19,439 bases of DNA from the NCBI GenBank assembly GCA_963922715.1, contig CAWUJT010000036.1:1-19439 (forward strand). The letters run 5' to 3'. The notes beneath the pieces are model-generated. The model searched no databases, had not been told where the DNA came from, and was given only the letters and a program-made list of their open reading frames with translations. The translations under genes and the position numbers were made by a program. Of the stretch, positions 7,231-14,976 are shown in pieces; position 1 is the first letter of the stretch, and every line of letters starts with the position of its first letter. The DNA is from CAWUJT01 sp963922715 (GTDB lineage: Bacteria; Pseudomonadota; Alphaproteobacteria; Rhodobacterales; Rhodobacteraceae).

Positions 7231-8010
7231 ATGAAACTTGCCAGCTTTAACATCAATGGCATCAAGGCGCGTCTGGAAACCCTGTGCGCCTGGCTAAAGG
7301 ACAGCCAGCCCGACATCGCGATTTTGCAAGAGATCAAATCGGTGGATGAGGCTTTCCCGCGCGACATGATCGAAGATGCGGGATATAGCGTCTATACCCA
7401 TGGACAAAAGAGCTTTAACGGCGTTGCAATCTTATCAAAAGTGCCTTTGGAGGATGTGTCAACAGGCCTGCCGGGCGATGCAGACGACCTCCAAGCGCGG
7501 TGGATTGAAGCCACCGTGGTGGGCCAAGAGGCGTTGCGGATCTGCGGGCTCTATCTGCCAAATGGCAATCCAGCACCAGGGCCGAAATATGATTATAAAT
7601 TGGCCTGGATGGCGCGTTTAGAGACCAGAGTGAAAGCGTTACTGCGGGAAGAAATTGCCTTTGTCGTGGCCGGAGATTACAATGTGATCCCGCAAGACGA
7701 GGATGCTGCAAAACCTGACAGTTGGACCAAGGATGCGCTGGCGCTGCCACAAACCCGCGCGGCATTCCGGCGGCTGTTGCATCTTGGCCTGACAGATGCG
7801 TTTCGGGCGGTTGAGACAAAGCCAGGACAATACACGTTTTGGGATTACCAAGCCGGCGCTTGGGAACGTAACAACGGCATTCGCATTGATCATGCGCTGT
7901 TGAGCCCTCAGGCGGCTGATCTCTTGCAGGGGGCCTGGATTGAAAGCGATCTGCGTGCGCGGGAAAAGCCCTCGGATCATGTGCCTGTGTGGATCGATCT
8001 TCGGCTGTGA
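7231..8010 (+). CDS. xth: Exodeoxyribonuclease III
   Basis: This AP endonuclease and 3'-5' exonuclease of the endonuclease/exonuclease/phosphatase fold acts in base-excision repair. All key motifs are present: Asn7 in FNINGIKARL, Glu34 in LQEIK, Tyr108 in GLYLPNG, Asp149 and Asn151 in AGDYNVIP, Asp220-His221 in IRIDHALLS, and the terminal Asp249-His250 in SDHVPVWIDL. The 259-residue length is standard. The start MKLASFNING is typical. It has no clear ribosome site, so translation may depend on the upstream erpA-like gene 19 bases away. It converges on the LOG gene across a 42-base AT-rich gap. Confidence 0.95.
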   Translation: MKLASFNINGIKARLETLCAWLKDSQPDIAILQEIKSVDEAFPRDMIEDAGYSVYTHGQKSFNGVAILSKVPLEDVSTGLPGDADDLQARWIEATVVGQEALRICGLYLPNGNPAPGPKYDYKLAWMARLETRVKALLREEIAFVVAGDYNVIPQDEDAAKPDSWTKDALALPQTRAAFRRLLHLGLTDAFRAVETKPGQYTFWDYQAGAWERNNGIRIDHALLSPQAADLLQGAWIESDLRAREKPSDHVPVWIDLRL

Positions 8011-8014
8011 CGCT

Positions 8015-8061
8015 GATAAATAACTTTAAGATGAAAGTTTAGCTATTTGATATTATTTATC
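8015..8061. terminator. Possible weak bidirectional terminator
   Basis: This gap between convergent xth and the LOG gene is AT-rich and holds nested inverted repeats. The outer arms are GATAAATAA (8015-8023) and TTATTTATC (8053-8061). An inner stem, AACTTT (8022-8027) with AAAGTT (8034-8039), closes a 6-base loop. The stems contain few G-C pairs and no clean T tract follows, so this is at best a weak terminator. The right outer arm includes the LOG stop codon. Confidence 0.35.
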
Positions 8062-8634
8062 TTTAAGTGTAGTCTCAAGATGTTCAAACACATCTTGGAC
8101 AGTTGGAACAATCGTCAAAAGTTTCAGCAGAGAGGGTTCTGCAAACTTCTCTGAACACACTCTGTTGAGTAAATTCACCAAAGGATCCCAAAACCCTGCA
8201 ATATTAGCCAGCACAATGGGTTTGGCGTGTAAACCCAATTGCGCCCAAGTCAGGATTTCAAAAAACTCATCCAAGGTCCCTGCCCCGCCTGGTAAAACCA
8301 CCATACCATCGCTATTCATAGCCATAACTTTTTTGCGTTCGTGCATGGTTTCTGTAATAATCAGGTCCTGAAGATCAGACTGCACGCCTTCGACAGGGAT
8401 CAGATGCTGTGGAATAACCCCCAAAGTCCGGGCGCCAGAGCGTTGCGCCGCGGCGGAAACCTCTCCCATTAAGCCGCGATCTCCGGCACCATAGATCAAC
8501 CGCCAGCTTCTCGCCCCCAGACCTTCTCCTAAGGCTTGCGCCGCAGCCATGTAAACTGGGGTCACACCTGGTCGTGACCCACAATACACACAGATGGAAC
8601 AGATCATTGGGGAAACGTCAAAAGATTCAGGCAT
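8053..8634 (-). CDS. LOG-family nucleotide phosphoribohydrolase (TIGR00730 type)
   Basis: LOG-family (lysine-decarboxylase-like Rossmann) proteins cleave nucleoside 5'-monophosphates to free base and ribose 5-phosphate. Some act on cytokinin ribotides and others on AMP. The 193-residue protein shows CVYCGSRPG near the N-terminus, YGAGDRGLMG (residues 48-57), MHERKKVM (97-104) and the signature PGGAGTLDEFFE (115-126). The first Met at 8634 has only a weak ribosome site. Met10 (8607) is a possible alternative start and begins right before the conserved fold. The gene is AT-richer than the argS and dgt regions. It is divergent from the LysM gene and convergent with xth. Old annotations of this family as lysine decarboxylase should not be used. 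Confidence 0.9.
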   Translation of the reverse strand: MPESFDVSPMICSICVYCGSRPGVTPVYMAAAQALGEGLGARSWRLIYGAGDRGLMGEVSAAAQRSGARTLGVIPQHLIPVEGVQSDLQDLIITETMHERKKVMAMNSDGMVVLPGGAGTLDEFFEILTWAQLGLHAKPIVLANIAGFWDPLVNLLNRVCSEKFAEPSLLKLLTIVPTVQDVFEHLETTLKDK

Positions 8635-8663
8635 TGATTTATTTGTCTTTTTCTGTGTGCGGA

Positions 8664-8692
8664 TGTTCTATTGAACAAAATGATAATTTTGT
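8664..8692. promoter_or_regulatory. Two overlapping palindromes in a divergent promoter region
   Basis: Two perfect inverted repeats overlap in the 91-base region between the LOG and LysM starts. The first is TGTTC-TATT-GAACA (8664-8677). The second is ACAAAAT-GATA-ATTTTGT (8675-8692). They share three bases. Their placement between divergent starts suits operators for a dimeric regulator of one or both genes. The GTTC/GAAC geometry is not the GTTC-N7-GTTC direct repeat expected of an alphaproteobacterial LexA box. The regulator is unknown. Confidence 0.5.
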
Positions 8693-8725
8693 GCATCTTA
8701 GACCGAAGATGAAGGATTATACCAG

Positions 8726-9913
8726 ATGCCCAAGTCATATACTTTAGGGATTGGAACGAATACAGTTGTGATTGGTGCTGCTGTCAGCAGTCTTGCTATT
8801 TTAGGTGTAGGTATTGCCGTGGCGCTCTGGCCGATATCTTCAAACATCTCTCAAGATTTTCAAACCCAACACGACGTAGAGAAGAGCAGCTCTGATATAT
8901 CTGTTAGCCTGAGCGATCAAACTCCGCTGACTAATATTGTCGAGCTATCTCTGGATGTTGTGCGGATTGATCCCACCGGGTCCGCGCTTGTTGCCGGACG
9001 TGCCGATCCTGAATCGACCGTCCGCGTTATGATCGATGAGGCCGTCGCCTTTGAAACTCAAAGTGATACAGGCGGGAACTTCGTGGCCATGTTCCAAATT
9101 GACACGCTGCAGGCCCCGCGTTTGCTTACATCAGCACAGCAACATACCGATGGAACATGGCATAAGGGACTGGACCAGATCATTGTGGCCCCAATGACTT
9201 CTCCAAGAACGCTTCCCGCCCAACCCAAGAAGATTTCTGCGGCAGTATCCTCCGCCCCTCAAACTCCCGCAGATATTCAACAATCTGATAATGACATAAG
9301 TATTTTTGTTGAGACCCCAAACCGTCTTCCAGAACTCAACAGCGGTGATGATGCCCCACCCGAGCGCCCAAAACTTGTGCGCCTTTCTGAGAACGGTGGC
9401 GCGCAGCGTATTGATTTGGCGACACCAGATCGATTGAGCCTTGAGACGATCTCTTACAACAACGTCGGAGAGGTGATCTTGTCCGGTGTCCGAAAAAATA
9501 TCAGAGCCGATCAGATTCGGGTCTACATGAATGACACGCCCGTCAGTTTGGCTGAGATTCCTTCAAACGGAGAGTGGTCGATCGCGTTGGAAGATATTGA
9601 AACCGGCATTTATACGCTTCGGATAGATGAAATTGACCAAAGCAACAGAGTCGTCTCTCGGATTGAAACCCCATTTGAACGGACATCACCCGATATCCTT
9701 CGGGCGTTACACAGCACTGATTTAGAACAGCCTTTGTCTGTGATCACCGTTCAGCCCGGCTTTACACTTTGGGGGATTGCTGAAGATCGGTTTGGCGATG
9801 GGTTTAGGTATGTTCAGGTTTTTGAGGAGAACAAACACCTTATCCGCAATCCGGATTTGATTTATCCCGGACAGGTTTTTGCCTTGCCTGATGATGATCA
9901 ACCGAGTGAATAG
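8726..9913 (+). CDS. Membrane-anchored protein with Ig-like regions and C-terminal LysM domain
   Basis: This 395-residue envelope protein of unknown function has one N-terminal membrane helix (about 14-36) without a lipobox. Two beta-rich Ig-like segments follow, at about 75-127 (DPTGSALVAGRADPESTVRV) and 236-316 (GEVILSGVRKNIRADQIRVY). A Ser/Pro/Asp-rich linker lies between them. A C-terminal LysM domain spans about 339-388 (VQPGFTLWGIAEDRFG, then IRNPDLIYPGQVFALP). LysM binds N-acetylglucosamine polymers, so the protein probably tethers to murein from the inner membrane. GAAGGA at 8711-8716 supports the ATG. Its 3' end overlaps phoB on the opposite strand by 16 bases. It has no visible catalytic domain. 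I cannot name its role. Confidence 0.85.
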   Translation: MPKSYTLGIGTNTVVIGAAVSSLAILGVGIAVALWPISSNISQDFQTQHDVEKSSSDISVSLSDQTPLTNIVELSLDVVRIDPTGSALVAGRADPESTVRVMIDEAVAFETQSDTGGNFVAMFQIDTLQAPRLLTSAQQHTDGTWHKGLDQIIVAPMTSPRTLPAQPKKISAAVSSAPQTPADIQQSDNDISIFVETPNRLPELNSGDDAPPERPKLVRLSENGGAQRIDLATPDRLSLETISYNNVGEVILSGVRKNIRADQIRVYMNDTPVSLAEIPSNGEWSIALEDIETGIYTLRIDEIDQSNRVVSRIETPFERTSPDILRALHSTDLEQPLSVITVQPGFTLWGIAEDRFGDGFRYVQVFEENKHLIRNPDLIYPGQVFALPDDDQPSE

Positions 9914-10590
9914 CCCGCCCCCCGGACTGTTCTGATCGGATCGCTCAAGGCTGGGACAACATTCAGCGCTTTGCGCAGGCGCCCAACATGCACGTCAACC
10001 GTTCTGGTGTCGACATAGACCTCCCTGCCCCAGACACGGTCCAGCAATTGTTCCCGTGTCCACACACGGCCCGGTCGTTCCATAAAGGCCGCCAGCAAAC
10101 GAAATTCCGTGGGTCCAAGGACAAGTTCCGCATCAGATCGGTAGGCGCGATAAGACCCAAGATCGAGGCGCAGATCGTCGACTTCAATCACATCGCCAAT
10201 GGCGGCCGGACGGGTGCGGCGCAATTGGGTACGAATCCGTGCCAGCAATTCTCCGACCGAGTAAGGTTTGGTGATATAATCATCCGCGCCTGTGTCCAAA
10301 CCCCGGACGCGATCAGCCTCTTCCGTGCGGGCTGAGATGATGATGATGGGGATGTTTTTCATATCCACATCAGATTTGAGTTGCCGGCAAACTTCAACGC
10401 CGGATACATTCGGCAACATCCAATCAAGCAAAATCAAATCAGGCTCTTGCTCTCGGGCGGACAGCAACGCGTCGTCTCCGGTCTCGGACATAATGACCCG
10501 GTACCCTTCCGCACGCAAGTTATAGTTTAGGATTTCGCTTTGTGATACTTCGTCTTCCACTACCAGGATTGTCAATGTTGAGTCGGTCAT
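9898..10590 (-). CDS. phoB: Phosphate regulon response regulator
   Basis: PhoB is the OmpR-family response regulator that, once phosphorylated by PhoR, binds Pho boxes and activates phosphate-starvation genes. The receiver domain (about 6-120) has the acidic pocket Glu12-Asp13, the phosphoacceptor Asp56 in LLDWMLP, and Lys108 in ITKPY. The DNA-binding winged helix (about 130-228) includes GPTEFRLLAAFMERPGRVWT, VYVDTRTVDVHVGRLRKAL and the terminal RTVRGAGYSLG. At 230 residues it is full length. It lies 10 bases after phoU, and its AGGA ribosome site overlaps the phoU stop. It is the last gene of the phosphate cluster, and its tail overlaps the convergent LysM gene by 16 bases. Confidence 0.96.
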   Translation of the reverse strand: MTDSTLTILVVEDEVSQSEILNYNLRAEGYRVIMSETGDDALLSAREQEPDLILLDWMLPNVSGVEVCRQLKSDVDMKNIPIIIISARTEEADRVRGLDTGADDYITKPYSVGELLARIRTQLRRTRPAAIGDVIEVDDLRLDLGSYRAYRSDAELVLGPTEFRLLAAFMERPGRVWTREQLLDRVWGREVYVDTRTVDVHVGRLRKALNVVPALSDPIRTVRGAGYSLG

Positions 10591-10600
10591 TGTTTCTGTC

Positions 10601-11302
10601 CTAGAGCGTCGCGGGATTTGGACCTTTTACACGCTCTTCATCAGGGTGCGCCCCTGTCACCATGTAAATAACTTGTTCGGATATGGAGGTCACGTGATCG
10701 CCCATACGTTCCAAGTTTTTCGCCATGAAATGCAGGTGAATGCAGGGGCTGATATTGCGCGGATCTTCCATCATGTAGGTCAGGTATTGCCGAAACAATG
10801 CATCATAAATTTGGTCCACATCATAATCGCGCGCACGCACGTCCGACGCAAGAACCGTATCATGTTGAATGTAAGCGTCTAAAACATCTTTCAACATGAT
10901 TTCAACGTTTTGTGCCATGCGTCTTAGCGCCTCTATACCGCCATCAATGGACGGCAACGACAGCAAAATTTCATGGCGTTTGGCGATGTTTTTTGAATAA
11001 TCTCCGATCCGTTCTAAATTGCTCGCGATACGAAAGATGCTGAGCAATGTTCGCAAGTCGCTGGCTGTGGGCGCCCTAAGTGCGATGACGCGCGCCACTT
11101 CCTGGGTCACCAGTTCTTGAAGCTCGTCAATCGCGGCATCCTGTTTTCGCACCGTCTTTGATAACTCCTGATCGTGCATTTCAAGCGCTTCAATGGCCTG
11201 GCGGATGGATTGTTCGACCAGCCCCCCCATTTTCATGATCATGGCTTGAACAGCTTCAAGATCACGATCAAAGGCAGAAGCAATATGTTCGCTTTCAATC
11301 AT
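10601..11302 (-). CDS. phoU: Phosphate signalling regulator PhoU
   Basis: PhoU is a peripheral cytoplasmic helical protein that links the Pst transporter to PhoR and represses the Pho response when phosphate is sufficient. The 233-residue protein is two three-helix bundles in tandem. The repeated metal-binding E(D)xxxD-type motif is visible as NLERIGDYSKNIA in the first and NLERMGDHVTSISEQV in the second. The start is five bases after the pstB stop with only a weak GGG ribosome site, so coupling to pstB is likely. Its place between pstB and phoB matches its role as the hinge between transport and signalling. Confidence 0.96.
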   Translation of the reverse strand: MIESEHIASAFDRDLEAVQAMIMKMGGLVEQSIRQAIEALEMHDQELSKTVRKQDAAIDELQELVTQEVARVIALRAPTASDLRTLLSIFRIASNLERIGDYSKNIAKRHEILLSLPSIDGGIEALRRMAQNVEIMLKDVLDAYIQHDTVLASDVRARDYDVDQIYDALFRQYLTYMMEDPRNISPCIHLHFMAKNLERMGDHVTSISEQVIYMVTGAHPDEERVKGPNPATL

Positions 11303-11307
11303 AACAG

Positions 11308-12105
11308 TTACCCAATCCGTCCTGTGATATAACTTTCCGTGCGCGGGTCTTCGGGATTGGTGAAAATCTTGCCGGTTTCATCGTATTCAACCAGATAACC
11401 CAAGTGGAAGAACGCTGTGCGTTGTGATACGCGCGCGGCTTGTTGCATGGAGTGCGTGACAATCACCACGGAATACCCCGTGCGTAACTCATCAATCAGT
11501 TCTTCCACTTGCGCGGTGGCAATCGGGTCTAGCGCGGAACAGGGCTCATCCATCAGCAACACTTCGGGGCTTGTGGCCACAGCGCGCGCGATACATAGGC
11601 GTTGTTGCTGACCTCCCGAAAGACCTGTCCCAGGTTCGCTGAGGCGGTCTTTGACCTCCTCCCACAGCGCGGCACGGCGCAAAGAGGTTTCGACAATCTC
11701 ATCAAGATCCGTTTTGTTTTTTGCCAAACCGTGAATCTTGGGACCGTAGGAAACATTATCATAAATGGACTTTGGGAAGGGATTGGGTTTTTGAAACACC
11801 ATGCCCACTTTTGCACGCAGTTGGACAGGATCAACACGTTTGTCGTAAATGTCTTCCCCGTCGATGCGGATATCACCTTCGACACGGGCCACATCAATAG
11901 TGTCGTTCATGCGGTTGAGACAACGCAGAAACGTTGATTTTCCACACCCCGATGGCCCAATGAAAGCTGTAACGGTTTTGTCAAGGATATCGACGCTGAC
12001 ATCGATAATGGCGTGTTTGTCGCCATAGAAAACTTGAACATCCTTACTTGATATCTTGATCTCGTTCACGCCAACACCTCTTTCGATTACACGCATATCA
12101 TTCAT
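11308..12105 (-). CDS. pstB: Phosphate ABC transporter ATP-binding protein
   Basis: PstB is the cytoplasmic ATPase of the high-affinity phosphate importer. The sequence shows Walker A GPSGCGKST, the Q-loop region MVFQKPNPFP, the signature LSGGQQQRLCIARA, Walker B VLLMDEPCSALDP, and the switch histidine in VIVTHSM. I chose the ATG at 12105 (265 residues). It has an AAGGAAGG ribosome site at a good distance and leaves a 13-base gap after pstA. The longer frame begins with TTG at 12135 inside pstA and is less likely. Family length is about 255-275 residues. It is followed after five bases by phoU. Confidence 0.97.
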   Translation of the reverse strand: MNDMRVIERGVGVNEIKISSKDVQVFYGDKHAIIDVSVDILDKTVTAFIGPSGCGKSTFLRCLNRMNDTIDVARVEGDIRIDGEDIYDKRVDPVQLRAKVGMVFQKPNPFPKSIYDNVSYGPKIHGLAKNKTDLDEIVETSLRRAALWEEVKDRLSEPGTGLSGGQQQRLCIARAVATSPEVLLMDEPCSALDPIATAQVEELIDELRTGYSVVIVTHSMQQAARVSQRTAFFHLGYLVEYDETGKIFTNPEDPRTESYITGRIG

Positions 12106-12118
12106 AGGATCACCTTCC

Positions 12119-13450
12119 TTACCAGCGGCGTTCAAAACGGCGGCGCAACAAAACAGCCGCGATATTCATAATCAACAAAAACAACAGCAGCACAATAATC
12201 GCCCCCGAGGCACGCTCCACAAACGCAGGGTCAGAACGTGTGGTCCAGATATACACCTGCACCGGCAAGGCTGTGGCTGGATCGCCCAAACCCTCGGGCG
12301 GGACCGTTGGATAGTTTTGCACCAAAGCCACCATGCCGATCAAAAGCAGCGGCGCTGTTTCCCCTAAAGCCTGAGCCAATCCAATAATCGTTCCTGTCAA
12401 AATACCCGGGGCGGCCAACGGTAAGACATGGTGAAATACGGTTTGCATCTTTGACGCACCCAGACCAAGGGCCGCATCCCGGATCGAGGGGGGCACGGAT
12501 TTCAGCGACGCACGGGTCGCAATAATGATGGTTGGCAAGGTCATTAAGGTCAACACCAATCCACCGACCAAGGGCGCGGATTGTGGCAACGCGAAAAAAT
12601 TGATAAACACCGACAGGCCGAGGATGCCAAACACAATCGATGGCACAGCGGCAAGGTTGGAGATGTTCACCTCAATCAAATCTGTCCACCGATTTTTTGG
12701 TGCAAATTCTTCCAGATAAATCGAGGCTGCCACCCCAATCGGTAGAGTCAGCACAAGCACAATCAACATCATGTAAAGCGACCCAAGCAGGGCAACCCCA
12801 AGGCCCGCTGCCTCTGGCCGCGTTGGGGAGCCGTCAACACGGCTCAAAAAGCCCCAGTTGAACGTCTTATTCATCAAACCCGCCTCTGTCAGTTGATCGG
12901 CAAGTTGTAGCTGTTCAGGCGATATCCGGCTGTCAAGCTCGGCTGTTTCCATTGTCACGCGGCCTTTGAAATAGCCATCGATCCGACCATTGGCGAGAAA
13001 CCGAAATTCTCGCACCATGGGCCAATTTTCATTGGCCAGTGCCGCTTGGCGCAGATCCGCATTGGCTTGATCGGAAAACAATCCCATCGCCTCTGTAATA
13101 TCGACATTATCCTGGAGGCCCAACTCTGTCAGGCGGGTTTCGAAATTTTCCTGGATAATAGCTTTGTATTTCCCGGTCTTGAGAAGAGATCCTTCGGCGT
13201 CCTGAAATTGCGCCTCTGTCATCTCGACTTCAAGATCAATGAAGGTCTGCTGAAAGGCGCTCATCCCGGCCCCCAGAACAGAGAGCAGGAGAAAAATCAG
13301 CATCAATATGCCGGTGCCAATCGCCATCAGTCCATAAAGCTTGAAGCGTGCCTCGGCACGATTGCGCCGCCGCGTCGCGGACGTTTCGGAGATGATGGAA
13401 ATTTTACTCGAACCGGGAAGTGGAGCATCGGTGTTGGTCATGTCAGTCAT
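12119..13450 (-). CDS. pstA: Phosphate ABC transporter permease PstA, long form
   Basis: PstA is one of the two membrane subunits of the phosphate importer. At 443 residues it is about 150 longer than the E. coli protein (296). The first membrane helix (about 36-62) is followed by a mostly hydrophilic segment of about 150 residues (about 63-212), predicted extracytoplasmic. The canonical permease core then begins near 217. The coupling loop is at about 325-363 (DAALGLGASKMQTVFHHVLP, then LAQALGETAPLLL). The extra N-terminal region resembles the domain called DUF3333 in Pfam, recalled and not searched. The start is coupled to pstC by an ATGA overlap. The Arg-rich C-terminus (LLRRRFERRW) is cytoplasmic by the positive-inside rule. 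Confidence 0.95.
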   Translation of the reverse strand: MTDMTNTDAPLPGSSKISIISETSATRRRNRAEARFKLYGLMAIGTGILMLIFLLLSVLGAGMSAFQQTFIDLEVEMTEAQFQDAEGSLLKTGKYKAIIQENFETRLTELGLQDNVDITEAMGLFSDQANADLRQAALANENWPMVREFRFLANGRIDGYFKGRVTMETAELDSRISPEQLQLADQLTEAGLMNKTFNWGFLSRVDGSPTRPEAAGLGVALLGSLYMMLIVLVLTLPIGVAASIYLEEFAPKNRWTDLIEVNISNLAAVPSIVFGILGLSVFINFFALPQSAPLVGGLVLTLMTLPTIIIATRASLKSVPPSIRDAALGLGASKMQTVFHHVLPLAAPGILTGTIIGLAQALGETAPLLLIGMVALVQNYPTVPPEGLGDPATALPVQVYIWTTRSDPAFVERASGAIIVLLLFLLIMNIAAVLLRRRFERRW

Positions 13451-14916
13451 TCGTATTGCTCCCGATATCTACGGACAATGTAAAGAGCCAGCACATTCAG
13501 CCCCAGTGTCATCACAAAAAGCGTGATCCCAAGCGCGAAGGCCACAAGTGTCTCGGGGCTGGCAAAATCCGTGTCCCCCGTAAGTTGGCTCACGATTTTC
13601 ACGGTCACCGTTGTCATCGCTTCAAACGGGTTCAGATCGAGCTTTGCGGCGGCCCCGGCCCCCAGCACCACGATCATCGTCTCGCCAATCGCGCGAGAGG
13701 CCGCCAACAAGATAGCCCCCACGATCCCAGGCAAAGCCGCTGGGATTACAACATTGCGCACCGTCTCGGAGTGTGTGGCCCCAAGCCCGAGGGAACCATC
13801 CCGCATCGCCTGTGGCACAGCATTGATAATATCATCAGACAGGGACGATACGAATGGGATCAGCATGATGCCCATCACGAGCCCGGCTGTCATCACGGAG
13901 TTGGTGCTGTTTCCCAATCCCATCGGTTCGGCAAAATAATCCCGTAGCAGCGGGCCAACTGTGATAAGCGCAAACAGACCATAAACGATGGTTGGGATAC
14001 CCGCCAGAACCTCAATCACTGGTTTTGCCACTGCCCGAAATTGCGGCGAGGCATATTCCGACATGTAAATCGCGGCATAAAGACCAATTGGAACCGCAAC
14101 CAAGAGTGCGATGAACGACACATACATGGTGCCCCATAGCAGCGGCAGCATGCCCAATTCAGACGCGCCCCCACGGCCAGAAAAGCTTGGCGCCCAGTTG
14201 GTGCCAAAAAAGAAATCGACCCAATAGTACTGAGAGAAGAAATTTCGTGCCTCAAATAGCATCGAGAAAATGATGCCGATTGTGGTGAGAATGGCAATCG
14301 AGGCGGCGGCAATCAATAGGATTTTGATCCCATTTTCTACGGCATTGCGCGCTCGAAAATCTTTATTGGTCTGTAAAAAAGCAAAGGCAAACCCGGCCAA
14401 AGCGACACCAATCACCAGCACCGTCATGATCGTGTTGCCGATCCCTACAAGTCTGCGATATTCTTGCGCAGAGCGTAACGTCTCTGGCCGCACATCAGAG
14501 CCAAGGGCGACACCGACATCCCCAAGGCGATCCCGGACATCTGTGAATTCCGTCCGCAAAGAACCAGCCATATTTTCGCTCATTGCACCTTCGGCCACCG
14601 CAATGTCTAAGCCATTGGCAATCCGGCGTACGTCCGACATCACCAGACCGCGCGTGCTATCTTCTGGGATAAGTTCATCAGGAATATCACCAGAAATATA
14701 GGCATCAAGAACAAGCGGCTGTACGAACAACCACACCGCCAAAAGTCCAAGCGCGGGAATGAGCGCGCTGAGCGCACCAAAATATCCATAATACGATGGG
14801 AGAGAGTGCAAATTTCTGATTTCACCATCTGCGCTTTGCAAAGCACGGCTGCGATTTACAAATAACGCCAAAGTGGAAATGATGGCAACGACAATGAGTA
14901 TGGAAATCAGTGGCAT
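13447..14916 (-). CDS. pstC: Phosphate ABC transporter permease PstC, long form
   Basis: PstC is the partner membrane subunit of PstA in the phosphate importer. At 489 residues it is far longer than the E. coli form (319). The extra N-terminal part has membrane helices at about 3-20 and 46-70, an acidic hydrophilic stretch (about 71-157) that looks helical, and another helix at about 161-183. The conserved permease core starts near 197. The ABC-coupling loop is at about 375-412 (GLGATHSETVRNVVIPAALP, then AASRAIGET). GGGGGA upstream of the ATG is a good ribosome site. A 97-base gap with strong stem-loops separates it from pstS, and its stop overlaps pstA by ATGA. Confidence 0.95.
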   Translation of the reverse strand: MPLISILIVVAIISTLALFVNRSRALQSADGEIRNLHSLPSYYGYFGALSALIPALGLLAVWLFVQPLVLDAYISGDIPDELIPEDSTRGLVMSDVRRIANGLDIAVAEGAMSENMAGSLRTEFTDVRDRLGDVGVALGSDVRPETLRSAQEYRRLVGIGNTIMTVLVIGVALAGFAFAFLQTNKDFRARNAVENGIKILLIAAASIAILTTIGIIFSMLFEARNFFSQYYWVDFFFGTNWAPSFSGRGGASELGMLPLLWGTMYVSFIALLVAVPIGLYAAIYMSEYASPQFRAVAKPVIEVLAGIPTIVYGLFALITVGPLLRDYFAEPMGLGNSTNSVMTAGLVMGIMLIPFVSSLSDDIINAVPQAMRDGSLGLGATHSETVRNVVIPAALPGIVGAILLAASRAIGETMIVVLGAGAAAKLDLNPFEAMTTVTVKIVSQLTGDTDFASPETLVAFALGITLFVMTLGLNVLALYIVRRYREQYE

Positions 14917-14931
14917 GTGTTCCCCCGAACT

Positions 14932-14945
14932 CGCGCTTTTGCGCG
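14932..14945 (-). promoter_or_regulatory. Short G-C hairpin upstream of pstC
   Basis: The arms CGCGC (14932-14936) and GCGCG (14941-14945) pair perfectly around a four-base loop. It lies 15 bases upstream of the pstC ATG and 5 bases from the larger hairpin at 14950-14976. It could mask or set off the pstC ribosome site; this is inference. Confidence 0.5.
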
Positions 14946-14949
14946 GATA

Positions 14950-14976
14950 TCTGGGACCGCAAACTGCGGTCCCAGA
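14950..14976 (-). promoter_or_regulatory. Strong 12-base-pair stem-loop between pstS and pstC
   Basis: The arms TCTGGGACCGCA (14950-14961) and TGCGGTCCCAGA (14965-14976) pair perfectly around a three-base loop. On the pst transcript the hairpin is preceded, not followed, by a U run, so it is not a canonical intrinsic terminator. Its place right after pstS fits a 3'-exonuclease barrier. That would protect the pstS segment and favour binding protein over permease, as stem-loops do in other binding-protein operons such as malE-malF. Confidence 0.7.

Noticed and set aside
8664..8677. LexA/SOS box
   Set aside because: The GTTC and GAAC half-sites are inverted with a 4-base spacer, unlike the GTTC-N7-GTTC direct repeat of alphaproteobacterial LexA sites.
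12106..12135. TTG start for pstB inside pstA
   Set aside because: The ATG at 12105 has an AAGGAAGG ribosome site and gives normal family length.
14950..14976. Strong intrinsic terminator ending the pstS transcript
   Set aside because: No U run follows the stem in the pst direction and pstCAB have no obvious promoter after it, so a full stop there is unlikely.
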